Shown here in pieces: positions 10,444-21,078 of a DNA stretch of 64,000 nt. Location: assembly GCA_032768795.1 (NCBI GenBank), contig CP136496.1, forward strand, positions 248,001 to 312,000, read 5' to 3'. Both the position numbers and the translations under genes were made by a program. The stretch's first letter is position 1. The number at the start of each line of letters is the position of its first letter. The notes below the pieces were generated by a model. That model was not told the origin of the DNA. It did no database searches and was given only the letters and a program-made list of their open reading frames with translations. This DNA comes from Tremella fuciformis. Taxonomy: Eukaryota; Basidiomycota; Tremellomycetes; Tremellales; Tremellaceae.

Positions 10444-11198
10444 ATGTCGCAACCATACCGTCCCATCATGCCTGCTCCGTCAAGTCAGGTGCGTTCGGAT
10501 GGGTTAGATATCAGATGTCCACTGACTGACCTTCCTTGCAGGACCCTACCGAGACGGGAGCCGGCTCGCAAGATTTCTCTCACACGATTGGCTCGTCTCA
10601 CAAACAGTTTCAGAAGCCGAAACCCCCAATGTGCTCATTCAGGACCAAGCATTCGCGGTGCAGAAGCGCTGCTAAATCAGGGAGTTATTGGTGTTCTCGT
10701 CATGTGAGCGAGACTACATAGACCGTGAACATGATCCAGCCTGACCACCCACAGGACAAGGATTTCAAGGGACTACAGCAAGCCGAAAACGGCAATGACG
10801 CGTCGGATTTGAAGAAGACTTTAGGGCAGAAAGAATGGGAAAGTTTCAAAAAGGAATATACGGCCAATCGGTCCTCTCAGCAGGTTACAGCACGGCTTTC
10901 AGCACAGCAAGCGTACGAGGCTGCCGCTGAGGCCAGACAACAAGCCCTCACAGATGCGTGGAATGCTTCGGTAGGCGGCAAGATTTATGCTCGACGTGCG
11001 TCGGAGCCGCAAAACCCGGCATCTGCCTGGGACCCGCAGTGGAGTAGCGACTCATATCCTGCCCAGCAGTGGTATCCTCCACAACAGTCGGACTATCCAT
11101 ACCAGCAGTCGTACTACCAAGCCCAGCAGTCGGGCTCTCAAGTCCAGCAGTCGGGTTATCAAGCCCAGCAGTCGGATTCTCAGAATCCGACGTCCTGA
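10444..11198 (+). CDS. F2, single-finger array gene with Gln-rich tail
   Basis: Exons 10444-10488, 10542-10703 and 10755-11198 (introns 53 and 51 nt, phase 0) give 216 aa. The 15-codon leader MSQPYRPIMPAPSSQ is followed by a finger at about residues 46-69, C-x8-C-x10-C-x2-H (starting CSFRTKHSRC), ending on the last codon of exon 2. Exon 3 is helical and Gln/Ala-rich (residues 70-150), with FKGLQQAENGNDAS where relatives have the QL motif. It ends in a low-complexity tail repeating Y/S-x-x-Q-Q-S. This is the compact finger type, resembling the C3H half-motif of KANSL2-like proteins. Function unknown; nucleic-acid or protein binding is inference only. Confidence 0.75.
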
Positions 11199-11880
11199 AC
11201 GGCCTGCCTAATCTTGGCAGACTAGACGGAACTGATCTGACCAATCATTTCTCCCTTATTTTCTGTTTTTACTACCATGACTGCATTAGTCGATCAGAGG
11301 AATCACTGCAGCATTCGGGATGTTAGTCCCGCCGATGCATTTACGACTTTTGCTTTCACCCGTCCATCATACAGCATGTACATATAACCCGCTCGCGATT
11401 CTCGAATATGGAGAACGGCTCATCACGTTGGCATTTGAGGGACTTCACTACGCCGAATGAGCACATGCGGCTGACCAGAAGTACAGGAGTGGCCCAGACA
11501 CCCATCTCCCGGGCCGTCTCCGCCCCGCTCCCCCCCCCCCCCCCCCCCCCTCCCCCAAAACCTTGTCAAACCGATCTGATCCATTGCTACAGCATATTCA
11601 CGCAGCTTTTGCAAATGAAATGAAACAAACGATCAATATCAACTTGAATGTTCTCACATTCAGGCGTACAAGCCCAGGACATACAAGAGTAAGCAGGTGA
11701 AAGGACTTGAAGCTGCATTTCAAGACGAAGCTGCTTTACTTCGCGTAACACAGATACTTTAAGCCCACTCAAAGTCCAGTACCCTGCGATACAGCATAGA
11801 GTAGTCCTCGGAGGCTGCAAACCGAAGAGTCCAAGTCCAGAAGCCACTCAACCCCTGCCAAGGATTTCCGTGTAGCAGAA
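11199..11880. other. F2-F3 intergenic region, paralogous to the upstream region of F10
   Basis: 682 bp containing the poly-C run at 11530-11550, a block starting GCTTTTGCAAATGAAATGAA near 11605 and a block GCAGGTGAAAGGACTTGAAG near 11695. Similar blocks occur upstream of F10 and partly F8, so the duplication that made these three genes included upstream DNA. No gene is supported here. Confidence 0.5.
11530..11550 (+). repeat. poly-C tract
   Basis: 21 consecutive C residues, followed by T and five more C. Similar long runs occur at 20494-20512 (G) and 25427-25447 (C). Length may be unreliable in an assembly. Confidence 0.9.
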
Positions 11881-13022
11881 ATGTACCCTTACGAGACTGG
11901 CAAGAACGAGCCAGGACGGGTGGGTGGGGGTCTCAATTGCAAACGAAGTGCTGATGTCAGGATTACTCCAGTCCGCACGGTGACTGGGAGGAGGAGGGCC
12001 CCTCGGCGCCCACTCGCACACGCAGTCATGGACCGTCTCTCCCTGGAACCCGAACGCTGTTCTCCGACTATTTCCCCCCTTCGGAGCCAGAAGGCCCAGA
12101 GCAGTCGACTTCTCTCGGAGCTTACACCCATGGTCCCAGTCCTTCTACACACTCCGTAAACCTCCCTTCAATAGCGTCTCTTGTTCCGATAACTCCAACG
12201 GTCCGCATCTTACCACCAATCACACAGGCACCCTACGGTAGGTCCTTGGCTCCTCAAGTGCCGCCTGAACCCATCGGCCTAAGCGAGAACCAACCTCCAT
12301 ATCCTGGATTTGGAGGGCAAGTAGCGCCTCAACCGCCCAGTGAACAAGACAGTACACCATTCGGAGGCCTCTACCCACCACCGCAGACGCATCAGGTCCC
12401 AGAAGCGTCGAACTCATCTGCTTCTTACTCCCAAGGTCCCTATGCTTCCTTTGCTTCGCAAGGTCCCGTGGCAGGGGATCCAACACTATGCAACGCGAGT
12501 GCGCTTGACAGCTCCAGCTCCGACCCTGCCCAGACTAATCACATGGAGATCGTATGGGCAGAGCAGAGCGTTCCCATGGGTTCCCTCTTTCTGGGAAAAG
12601 GCAAGGAAAGAGGTGTCAATATCTATTTCCATCGAGCCGTGGCCGGTGTCAGACCTCTGTGAAGTTCGATGAAGAAGAGCAATGGTATTCGCCTTCGTCC
12701 AATGTCATTTTATGCATGACACACGTGAGTGCAATTCACCATCACGAGCCCAGCTAAGCCGCGTTAGCGCGAACATTCTGAGGCCTTCAGACAGGCGATC
12801 TGTAGGGCAGAGGAGAACCGCAATACAGACCGGCTGACTGCGGACGAGTTGGAAGCCATGCGCGTCCGGTACAATCTTCTGAGCGAAAAGGAGTCAAGCA
12901 GACAGGCTGCCAAGGCAAGAGCAGCCAATGCAGCCGCGGTGGCAAGAGCGCGGAGAGCAGACAAGTCGACGGTACTGAACCCAGGTCCTTTTCCCCTTAG
13001 TTCTCACCCACGGTCGGAATGA
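11881..13022 (+). pseudogene. F3, MYPY-type finger gene with a frameshift
   Basis: Exons 11881-11919 (leader MYPYETGKNEPGR), 11961-12724 and 12768-13022. The leader, the start of exon 2 (DYSS) and exon 3 match F8 and F10. Exon 2 is 764 nt, one short of a multiple of three: the Pro/Ser-rich part is in one frame until about 12600, while the finger C-x10-C-x21-C-x2-H (starting RCQYLFPSSRGRC) is in another, reached after the purine-rich stretch 12590-12615. Uncorrected, the frame stops at 12660-12662. Exon 3 encodes FRQAICRAEENRN and ESSRQAAKARA, aligned with F10. This is either a recent pseudogene or a one-base sequence error. The order of parts is otherwise intact. Confidence 0.75.
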
Positions 13023-13893
13023 ACTTTGCGTTCCTACATATTTCAGCCGTCTTCACCGGCATGCAGCAATTGCCGTGGCAGATTCGAAGTACGCGCTACC
13101 TTAATGCTCGTGTACCACCTCAAACGGAGACTTATCCGCATGGGCTTGATGAGGAACCATTCTCTCACCCGCTGATTGACGCCGCTAGAGGGTAGTTTCA
13201 TTTCTCCTCGTTGTGTCGATGTCATATTCAAGTCTGATTCCGGGTGCCATTGGGTCGCATCAGTCCCCGAGCAGTGGCGTTGTAATGCTTCATCGGCGTC
13301 TAGCAGCAGAGCGAAAAGGCGAGGCTAACCCTTCCAGTGACGTGCCCCTGCGGCTATAGACTCCCTCCAGCAGAGAACAGCCCCGCGACCTGTTTGCGGA
13401 AAAAGGCATTGACGTACTGGGAGGGCCTCCAGCTCACCCTTCCATTACCGACTCACCTTCAGCTTCAGTACACTCCAAAGTTCCGTCAGAACCCTCGCAC
13501 ATCACTCACCAGTCGCAGGGGTTCACTGATCCTCAGGCGGATGCCTGAGGATCAGCTGCTCCAGCCCTCATTTCCAATCCTCGCTCACTACCTGCGTTGC
13601 GCCGGAGCACGGCCAGTCCAGCTGCACATCCGCGATGCTGTCCACCGGTCATTGCACCAAACACCCACCGTTTACCGCCGCCGACCTACATTTCTGTCGA
13701 ACGTGGATGAAATGATAGGACCGAAAAGAAGCGAGAAGCTGCATTGACGTATGAATGGAGGGCATGTGGCTTCTCCCGCTCGACGCAAGCGACGTCTATT
13801 GATAGGTCTGCGGCGAACCGCGAAGCAGCTGGTTTTCACCCATGATCCCAAGCGTTCTGGGGGTAGCTTCACACTGACACTGTGTCGTTCCTC
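13023..13893. other. F3-F4 intergenic region with a perfect hairpin
   Basis: 871 bp. An open frame at 13337-13747 shows no domain and no resemblance to the array family, so I do not call it. A 12-bp perfect inverted repeat lies at 13527-13554. Confidence 0.4.
13527..13554. repeat. 12-bp perfect inverted repeat (hairpin)
   Basis: TGATCCTCAGGC, loop GGAT, then the exact reverse complement. No T-run follows it. Role unknown. Confidence 0.8.
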
Positions 13894-14252
13894 ATGTACT
13901 TCTTCGACCCTGTAAGGGATGCCGTGGCATCGGTAAGTCAACAAGACTCACACCAAGCTGGTGTGCCTCCTGACGGTCCAGGGGACCCAGCAGTCTGAGA
14001 CGCTCCGAAAGTCTGCTGCCGATGGGCTGTCCATCGCCAGCGACTCATCCGACCAGCAAGCGACGTCCAAACAGATTCATACTTAGCTCCCTGCGAGTGT
14101 GCCCGCCACATCATCCAGGGATCTCTCTGCGCCGACTCTGACCAGCAGTGTCGCCAGTCAAGCCTCAGTTTTGATCGCACCGTCGACCAGTGCTTCGAGA
14201 AAGGCTCGCAGGCCCTTCCTGCAAAGTGCTTCGCCGCGACTTACAGTCAGTC

Positions 14253-14381
14253 TGTCATGATCCAGTATGTAGTTCAGATTAGGTACGCTTATAGGGGGAT
14301 CAAGCCGGTTCCTACCGAGCTTGATATTGAGCCTTTTACAGGACGTTGTGACTGCATGCCCCCTAATGTATGTTCGTGATA
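14253..14381 (+). repeat. left LTR of the TRIM element
   Basis: Starts TGTCATGATCC and ends GTTCGTGATA, a partial inverted match at the tips. It differs from the right copy only in GTTGTGACTG versus GTTATGACTG. Confidence 0.92.
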
Positions 14382-14673
14382 GTATATCAAGCTCAACGGG
14401 TCAGACGTTCGATTACGACTGAATGCTTCAGTCGTATTCAGAGGTACCTGGCTTGGAAACTCTTGGCTAAAGCCAAGCAAGGTTTCGGTTCAGAAGCATA
14501 CCATTATGTAGTTGTTAGTTACGAGAAAATACTAGTCTACCACAAGGCGTCCGAGCCATATATTCAGGGCCAAAGAGCCAATCATCCACGGCCAAAGAGC
14601 CAATCATTCAGGGCCAAAGAGCCAATTCAGGCCATAGAGCCGACGAGGACGTCGCCTATAACCGGGGGGCGAC

Positions 14674-14802
14674 TGTCATGATCCAGTATGTAGTTCAGAT
14701 TAGGTACGCTTATAGGGGGATCAAGCCGGTTCCTACCGAGCTTGATATTGAGCCTTTTACAGGACGTTATGACTGCATGCCCCCTAATGTATGTTCGTGA
14801 TA
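14674..14802 (+). repeat. right LTR of the TRIM element
   Basis: Same length as the left LTR with one substitution. Followed directly by the target duplication CAGTC. Confidence 0.92.
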
Positions 14803-15381
14803 CAGTCGGACATTCTCGCCGTCCCAATACAGGTATCAGTCCGGTCCGCACCAGGGGTAATCACTGCCGGACACGGCGCCCATGATCGGCGGGTGCCAGA
14901 CCATTACTGCACCACAGCTTCTCGTCTGCGGCAAGCCCTGCGATTTCAACGTGGGCGACCTCTCAACACTGGTTTATCTCTCCACCGAGCACGTGAGTCC
15001 TGTCTTTCTCTATGGGATAACTAACCCTGTCAGAGCCGCCAGCCGTGGCCATATGAGCAGCTTCTGTGCGGCGAAGACCCGTATCGACGCGGACGTGGCA
15101 TAGAGATTCGAGTGCTTCGTGCGAGAGACACGGTACGAGACGCACTCGCGGCGATGGCCAGCCACAAGTACACTAGGCCCCGGGGACGACACGACATCCT
15201 GGCTACTTCTCCCACAAAGACCACGACTGCGCCTCAGAAAAGCACTCTGCGTTTTATTGAGTGTCGACCTGAAGCAGGACCTGGACACAGGCCAAGAAGA
15301 ACCGCTCGAAGCTGGCGGCGCTTGCATGATAGAGTACGGAGTCGTGATGAGGATAATGCGCCGAGCACCCAGTACAAGTGA

Positions 15382-16862
15382 CGTTGCCGCCAAGTGCGTC
15401 CTGATAACAGGATGAAGACTGACCATCGCTCACTTCAAAAGTTCCTTCAGCGCAGCCGAGCGGGGCATAGCCGGGTACGACTCCGATCGGATGCAAGATG
15501 CTCGTGTAAAAGGGCTATGACTTGATGCGCAGATACCAAAGTCAGCTCCCAGACGTAGCGATGGCGACAACTAAAGCATCAGGCACTCCGAGGGGATCTG
15601 AGACCTTGCAAACTTGTCGGCGACCGATCATTTTAACCGCCCACAGGACAGACTGGAGTAGTTAGATAGCTGTATGAGCAATGGTCGTTATGGCTGCTTG
15701 ACCATGAGTAAGGATCATTCTCGCCTGGAGCTCCTATGGTTTGTGTAGACCCGGCGACGAAACAAGGGGTGGCTCCCTTGTGCTAGCTGTGTGTGCCGCA
15801 TGGCTACATACTTCTGGCCTCGACGCATCGCAGCTTTGCCTTGATGTTTCCTTGACCTCAAATACCTTTCAACGTTTCTAGAGCTTGGACAGGCGGAGGC
15901 TGGAGGATCGCTGCGACTGTCGTAGGTGTCGGTGCACGCTAGGCTTCTTGGGAGTTTGCTAGTAGTAGCAGCTGCAGGACTGGGGAGCACAGGCCTATCC
16001 TTCACATTGATTCGCATTATATCTTGGTCGCGAAGTCGAACTGACTGTCAACAAGCATCGGTCTGCCGGCAAACATCGGACGAAAAGGTGCTGGACCCAT
16101 CCTGACTCTTAATTTCCGTCAAGTGCAAAGTGTAGACGGTGGCCCGATCTAGCGCAAGCCCACCTCGAATCATTCAAGTGCGCCGCAATAGCACAGAGGA
16201 GTCCGGCAGCCGTTGTTCCGGAAAGGGCAAAGAAGACCACATAGCCCCACTCATGCACCAGAAAAGCATGGAAATCATTTTTTGCCGGATGGACACACTC
16301 GCCACTGAGTGAAAGCGCTGGGATGCAGTGTCTAATCGATGGCCGAGAGTACTTGGATCTTGCAGTGTTCACCTACGTCAATGAATCAATAAGCGCCTTC
16401 CCACACGCCATGCTGGGATGGTCACGGCTGCATCATCAAGGGGTCTCGCCTGGATCATGGACCTCTAGCAGACGGAGATGAGGTGTGCCCCAACACAGCC
16501 GAACATCTCCGCCCAAAGATACGTAAATACTTTGGCGAGAAGAATGGATGAAGACAGACATCCACGCTGATTTGCAAAGGGTATATCATATCGGCCAGAA
16601 TCGGATATGACCTTGGAGGGAGGTCGAGCGCATCGAGCGACAATTTGCTAATTTTCTTTGACATCTTGTGAACGTCACAGCCTTTGAAAGCATGCTCATG
16701 CATCGGGAGCGGACAATCTTGGCTATAAAAGCAGCCCAGCTTATGGACCACGGCCCCATCACTCAATAACTTTCCCTACTCTTCATCGTCCAATCGATAA
16801 ACGCGTCAATTGCCTTCCAGATACCCCGCGGCACTCCACCAGCGTTCGCAGTAAGTACAGAA
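15382..16862. other. F4-F5 intergenic region
   Basis: 1,481 bp. Short minus-strand open frames exist (for example 16109-16372, with one hydrophobic stretch), but nothing supports them as genes. The last 140 bp hold the F5 promoter. Confidence 0.4.
16724..16731 (+). promoter_or_regulatory. TATA box of F5
   Basis: TATAAAAG, 139 bp before the F5 start codon. F12 has the same box at the same distance. Confidence 0.65.
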
Positions 16863-17698
16863 ATGGACGCTCAGCAGGATCCTCGGACGACCGAGGTATG
16901 TGCATCGAAAGAAACCTGATGGCAGAAATGAGAAGTGCAGCTAAAATACAGGAACATCAAGACACCGGGTCACAGTACACCCTTCCACCGCTGATCAGTG
17001 GGGACGCCCCGGAAAACACAGCCGACCAGGCCTATCAAATGGGGATATATGCTGGGCAACAAGATCAACCACATGCTGCGGGATCATCCGCACCTGTTGC
17101 CTCTCGGAGCCGTAACCCTCCTCCGCACTCATCGAGGGCGTACCGTGCAGTTTGGGCCCTTCGGAAGAAAATGATGAAAGACAAAAAGACAAACGCCATT
17201 CCGCTCCCTACCCCCGAAAATTTTGACAGCGTCTTCCAAGCTTTTGACCCTTCCAGCAACCTTTCTGACCTGGATCGGGTTCAGCAAGACGACCGCACAC
17301 CGTTCGACTTCCATACTGCTGTATCGTCGGCATGGCAGAGAGCCAATCTTATCTACGTTCCGAGTCAGAGCTGCTCATTCCTAACCCAAATTGAAGGGAC
17401 GTACAGACAGTGCAGGAATCCGAGCACTTCCCATCAGGATGATGTGTGGCCCTCACACGTCATTAAATGGTGCAACGATCATGTAAGGCTAGCGACGAAA
17501 TGAGACCCAGCTGACAATATGCAGCATAAGTGGCCCGAAGCGATATCCCAAGTCCTTGAGGGTCGGGACTTCCACAACGTATGGCAAGTGTTGACGAACG
17601 GCGAGAAACAGTCTGTGATTACCTGGGATCACGAGCAGCGAGTCGCTGCGGCCGCGCAGCTGGAGCAGCTTCAATCATGGGTGGATGAGTGGCATTGA
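16863..17698 (+). CDS. F5, single-finger array gene
   Basis: Exons 16863-16895, 16952-17482 and 17525-17698 give 245 aa, all junctions phase 0, with a second intron of only 42 nt. The leader is MDAQQDPRTTE. Exon 2 is mostly polar; residues about 70-140 contain a basic, helical stretch (ALRKKMMKDKKTN) and a segment ending FDPSSNLSDLDRVQQDD. The finger is C-x12-C-x19-C-x2-H, starting CSFLTQIEGTYRQC and ending WCNDH on the last codon of the exon. Exon 3 carries the QL-equivalent PEAISQVLEGRDFHNVWQVL, then a helical end rich in Ala/Gln. A TATA box lies 139 bp upstream. Function unknown. Confidence 0.8.
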
Positions 17699-19622
17699 GC
17701 ACCAGTAGTGCGAATCCCGCCTGTTCGGCCACGCATCTCTCTTATATGTTTTATTGGTCGATTTGTTTCATGTATATATTTGTTGGATGGTCACGTGACA
17801 GCGATGAGTGACTTGAAGGCTCTGTGCGTGGACGAACGATCTCCCCACCGCCTTCTATCGATCATCGACAAGCCAGTCTCTCGCCGGAGACCAAGCCATT
17901 GCGCCCACCCGCCCACCCGCGCAATGACAAGGCTCGGCAGACCAGAGGAAGGAGGGAGGGGACACGGATAGAGGAGAAGAAGGAGAGGAGGAGTGAGGAG
18001 GAATGAGAAGAGAGAGGGTAGATGGACATTCCTAGACGCATGTAGACCCGCCCGCCCGGGAGGCAGCCGACCATGCATCTATGGCCCAACATCCGCGAGG
18101 ACGAGAGAAGGGCCAAGGTAATGGGAGAAAAGAGCATGCCGTCCCCAGTCAGGCGTTGACCCCACATGCGGGACGCGTTCGTGGACCAATCGGTTGTGAA
18201 TGAAGCTGCCAAGATGCGGTCGATGTTGACGCTTATCTCAGAGACTTGCGGCCCTTTGGACGGTCACGCTGAGTGTCATCTCCACCCTGTGTCCTTGCGT
18301 TCGCTCTCGTCGACCCCTTTGCCGGATGGTGGTGGCTCATCAGAGCTGCCTCACATTCCGTGTTGAACAATAAGCACCGCGAACGCTTCATAGGGTCAGA
18401 ATCGCTTCTTTGGGTGATGCGGAGCAGAACTATAAGACGATCCAGCTGCGCGCAGGCAGTCTGACTGCTTAATTTCTGTACAGGTTTGGCCTAAGGAGAG
18501 CAAATGCATGCCACGCCCAGTCTGTGACATTCTGTCCTCTCATTCAGCACGGACCCCTCTGGACTGCTGCACCAAAATGCACGCTGCATCAGCTCAGGAT
18601 TTGATCAACAGCCGCTCCTTCCCGGTGTGTACCACACCGTCCTGCATGTTTACTCGATAAGACACTGAGTTGTGAGGGTGACGTGTCGGGTGCTACAGCA
18701 GCTAGCACAGCATACCGACGCCGACATAACATGACAGCGAGCCTGCTGTTGCATGTCATTACGTCGCAGGAAGCTGGGCAAGCCTATCGTTTGCAACAGC
18801 TGAGACCTCCTCCAGCAAAGCCGCAATATCGTACGACATTTGAGTCAAAAGTCGATCCGTAACATAAATTGCAGCTTTCATGCCTCTCATAGCACTGGAT
18901 CAAACAGACATTCCCATGTACTGAGTGACGGAGCTACTTCTGAGCTACTAGGGGTTTCGAAGCGGAGCTTGGTGCTCTGTATACTTCAGTCAACGCGACA
19001 AGGCCTTGTGATCAGGGATCATGTGATTTACTGCGGATCCACAAAGCCGGCGATCCGTAGCTGACCATCCGCAAAAAGCCATCCGGCCGGACGATATTGT
19101 AGGATTGAGCGATGCACTTGTGAGAGGTCGAGAAACAAGGGGCTGGGCAGACGAATGCCCAACGCAATATCTGACGCCCCAATCGAAGTCCAACTTTTCC
19201 CCTTGTTTGCAGCTATTTGACCGCGTGACCGCCTGCTTTTGAAACCTTCCACTGCTGCGATGTCATGACATGGGCAGCGGGAATGATTTTACTTACAGTC
19301 GGTGTGAGACTGCCACAAGAGACGGCGATGCGTCAAACCATTGATATTTGTGAGTGGTAGCACGGTGAGGCGGCTACCCAGATACTCTTCTCCTCGACAT
19401 GAAATGGACACCGGCAAGTGGCAGTAAGCACAAAGGCAAGGGAACAACAAAAGGACGATTTCCAATTCCTGGCGCAGTTGCGCGAAGCTTCTCTCCCACT
19501 GATAATGGTTCAAAGTGAACAGGTGGAGCGTCTTGCGTGGACATTTCAACAGTTCAAGTCTGCTTCAACGACAAGTCGCAACCATCAGAGCGTGCTACTA
19601 GTCGAACGCAACATAGCGCAGC
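17699..19622. other. F5-F6 intergenic region
   Basis: 1,924 bp, the longest gap in the array. I looked for leader exons and for CAC/CAT followed by GTGAGT after a Cys-rich frame and found no convincing copy. A possible leader at 18576 (MHAASAQDLINSRSFP before GTGTGT) has no credible second exon. A purine-rich stretch lies at about 17940-18020. Confidence 0.4.
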
Positions 19623-20255
19623 ATGAGCCACTCGGTCTCGTCCGACAAGCGTGTAGAGTCGGAGAATGTCGCTGACACACAAAGTTATCCGCCTCGCTCA
19701 CCACAAGAGGTCAACCAAATTCTCCAAGACCTGTCTTAGCCTCGGTATCCAGCCGTGTGGGAACAGCGTCACCCGAAGCCGGATACCACTCAGCACACCG
19801 CGACTGGCCCCGCTCAGCACCTGGCCGGTGTGGCGTCTTCAAGTGCCCAAGCACCTCCGCTGTCTCCAACAATTGCTCCTGGTACCAATCCATCGACATA
19901 CCTTCACGAACGTGATTCGCCATCAGAGCCGCATTGTACTTTTCTCGATGCTAATGGAAAGCGATGCGAAACCAAGAGCTGGACGGATAGCCCTTGGTGT
20001 ATGCGCCACGTGGGTCTAACATATAGAGGGATACATCTGATCAATCAGGGCGTCTACTCAGAAGCGTTGTTACAGGTGTTAAACGGGGAAGACGCTGTCG
20101 GAGCACTGCAGACAATGAGCCTGGCCGAGCGTCGCAAGTTGTATTTGCGCCATGCTCGCTCATTCGTTTCCGAAGATGACACAAGTGAGCTGCTTAATCA
20201 ACCTGCAGGGGAAGATAGGGGGCCGGACCCAGAACCGCAGTGGCCTGACCTATAG
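19623..20255 (+). CDS. F6, single-finger array gene
   Basis: Exon 1 starts at ATG 19623 (MSHSVSSDKRVESEN), exon 2 is 19740-20009 and exon 3 20049-20255. The end of exon 1 is uncertain: splicing at 19667 gives a 72-nt intron and a 173-aa protein. Splicing at 19709 would leave a 30-nt intron, which seems too short. The finger C-x9-C-x10-C-x2-H (CTFLDANGKRC ... WCMRH) ends exon 2 on its His codon. After a 39-nt intron, exon 3 carries the QL-equivalent YSEALLQVLNGEDAVGAL, then a Leu/Arg helix and an acidic Pro-rich end. Function unknown. Confidence 0.7.
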
Positions 20256-21078
20256 CCCTGAACGCGCGTGATCCACAGTGAACATGATAGGGTCGGAAGG
20301 GGAACCACTGAGAAGGCGCTTGGACGGGTGAGCTTAGAAGAGGCTTGTATATGTCGCAATTGTCCATTGACATACGTATGCATTTGATTACTATTGAAAA
20401 CACCTCTGGATCCGCTCCACTTTGCCCCAGAGTGCGTCGGGCAGCCAGCAGAGGGTGCAAAGCTCTGGCGCGCCGGGAGGAGGAGGGAAAAGAGGGGGGG
20501 GGGGGGGGGGGGAAGCGCAGCAGCTCGTGCATGGCTTCGCTTATAATCGCCATCGCAATATGCTCAGTGTCACACTCATATGAAGGGCAGGCTGGCGAGG
20601 AGACCTTCAAAGTAGCTCGCTACACTAAAACGGGGAGACCCGCTTGGCTCAGGATTCTTCACCCATCCAGCTACGAGGGCGACCGAAATGGAAGACCGTG
20701 TGCGCGCAGGCGGTCTTCGATGCGAAATTATTCCAAAAGTGACTGGACGTGCATAGGCCTAGAGCCACCGGTTCTGAATTTGCGAAGGCCAATAAGCGAG
20801 AAGACTGCGCCGTACAAGCGCCCACTACCTGTGACCACCCAGGCGGAAGGTTGTGGCCGGACGAGCCTTCCACCAAATGAATCGTTTGATGATGAGAAAG
20901 GCTAGACTCTCTTGCACCTTCTCGATCACTCCTTTCTCCATCCTCTACTTCTCTACAAGCTGTCCGCACCTTGTGTCCCCTTGCCAGGTTCTCGCTGATC
21001 CATACCTGCGCAGAGGCCTAGCGTTCCACGGTCATACTTTCCTATAGCCTTGGAACGCGCACCTGAGCATCGATTGTG
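20256..21078. other. F6-F7 intergenic region with a poly-G run
   Basis: 823 bp. Contains 19 consecutive G at 20494-20512 within purine-rich DNA. Open frames on both strands here look spurious. Confidence 0.45.
20494..20512 (+). repeat. poly-G tract
   Basis: 19 consecutive G residues after AGA. Opposite strand sense to the poly-C runs at 11530 and 25427. Confidence 0.9.

Larger units (their letters stand above)
14253..14802. mobile_element. TRIM-type miniature LTR retroelement
   Basis: Two 129-bp direct repeats (14253-14381 and 14674-14802) differ by one base. They flank a 292-bp interior with no coding capacity. The whole is bounded by the 5-bp duplication CAGTC (14248-14252 and 14803-14807). 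A purine-rich tract (CCGGGGGGCGAC) abuts the right LTR, as polypurine tracts do in Ty3-like elements. The interior holds a hairpin (14414-14436) and a 22-bp unit repeated about 3.5 times (about 14567-14641). It must depend on another element's proteins; none is in this window. It lies in exon 2 of F4. Confidence 0.9.
13894..15381 (+). pseudogene. F4, decayed FDPV-type finger gene interrupted by a TRIM element
   Basis: The leader exon 13894-13932 reads MYFFDPVRDAVAS and is followed by an intron to 13981. Exon 2 (from 13982) keeps one frame through to CAC at about 15000 if the 550-bp element and one target copy are removed, but it has two in-frame stops: TAG near 14082 and TAA near 14860. The second aligns with a Gln of F1 (QRGQSL). 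The finger reads C-QTITAPQLLV-C-GKP... with the third Cys replaced (LSTEH where F1 has LCAEH). Exon 3 (from about 15037) encodes PYEQLLCGEDPYRRGRG, a good QL motif, and stays open to 15381. It is a relative of F1 disabled by point mutations and an insertion. Confidence 0.8.

Noticed and set aside
13337..13747. 137-codon plus-strand open frame between F3 and F4
   Set aside because: No leader, finger, QL motif or splice context, and composition is that of a chance frame.
14400..14440. GTTCGATT-like sequence in the TRIM interior as a possible tRNA B box
   Set aside because: No A box or cloverleaf; the segment is part of the element's hairpin.
18576..18630. Possible additional array leader exon (MHAASAQDLINSRSFP)
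   Set aside because: It ends at a GTGTGT donor but no finger or QL exon follows before F6.
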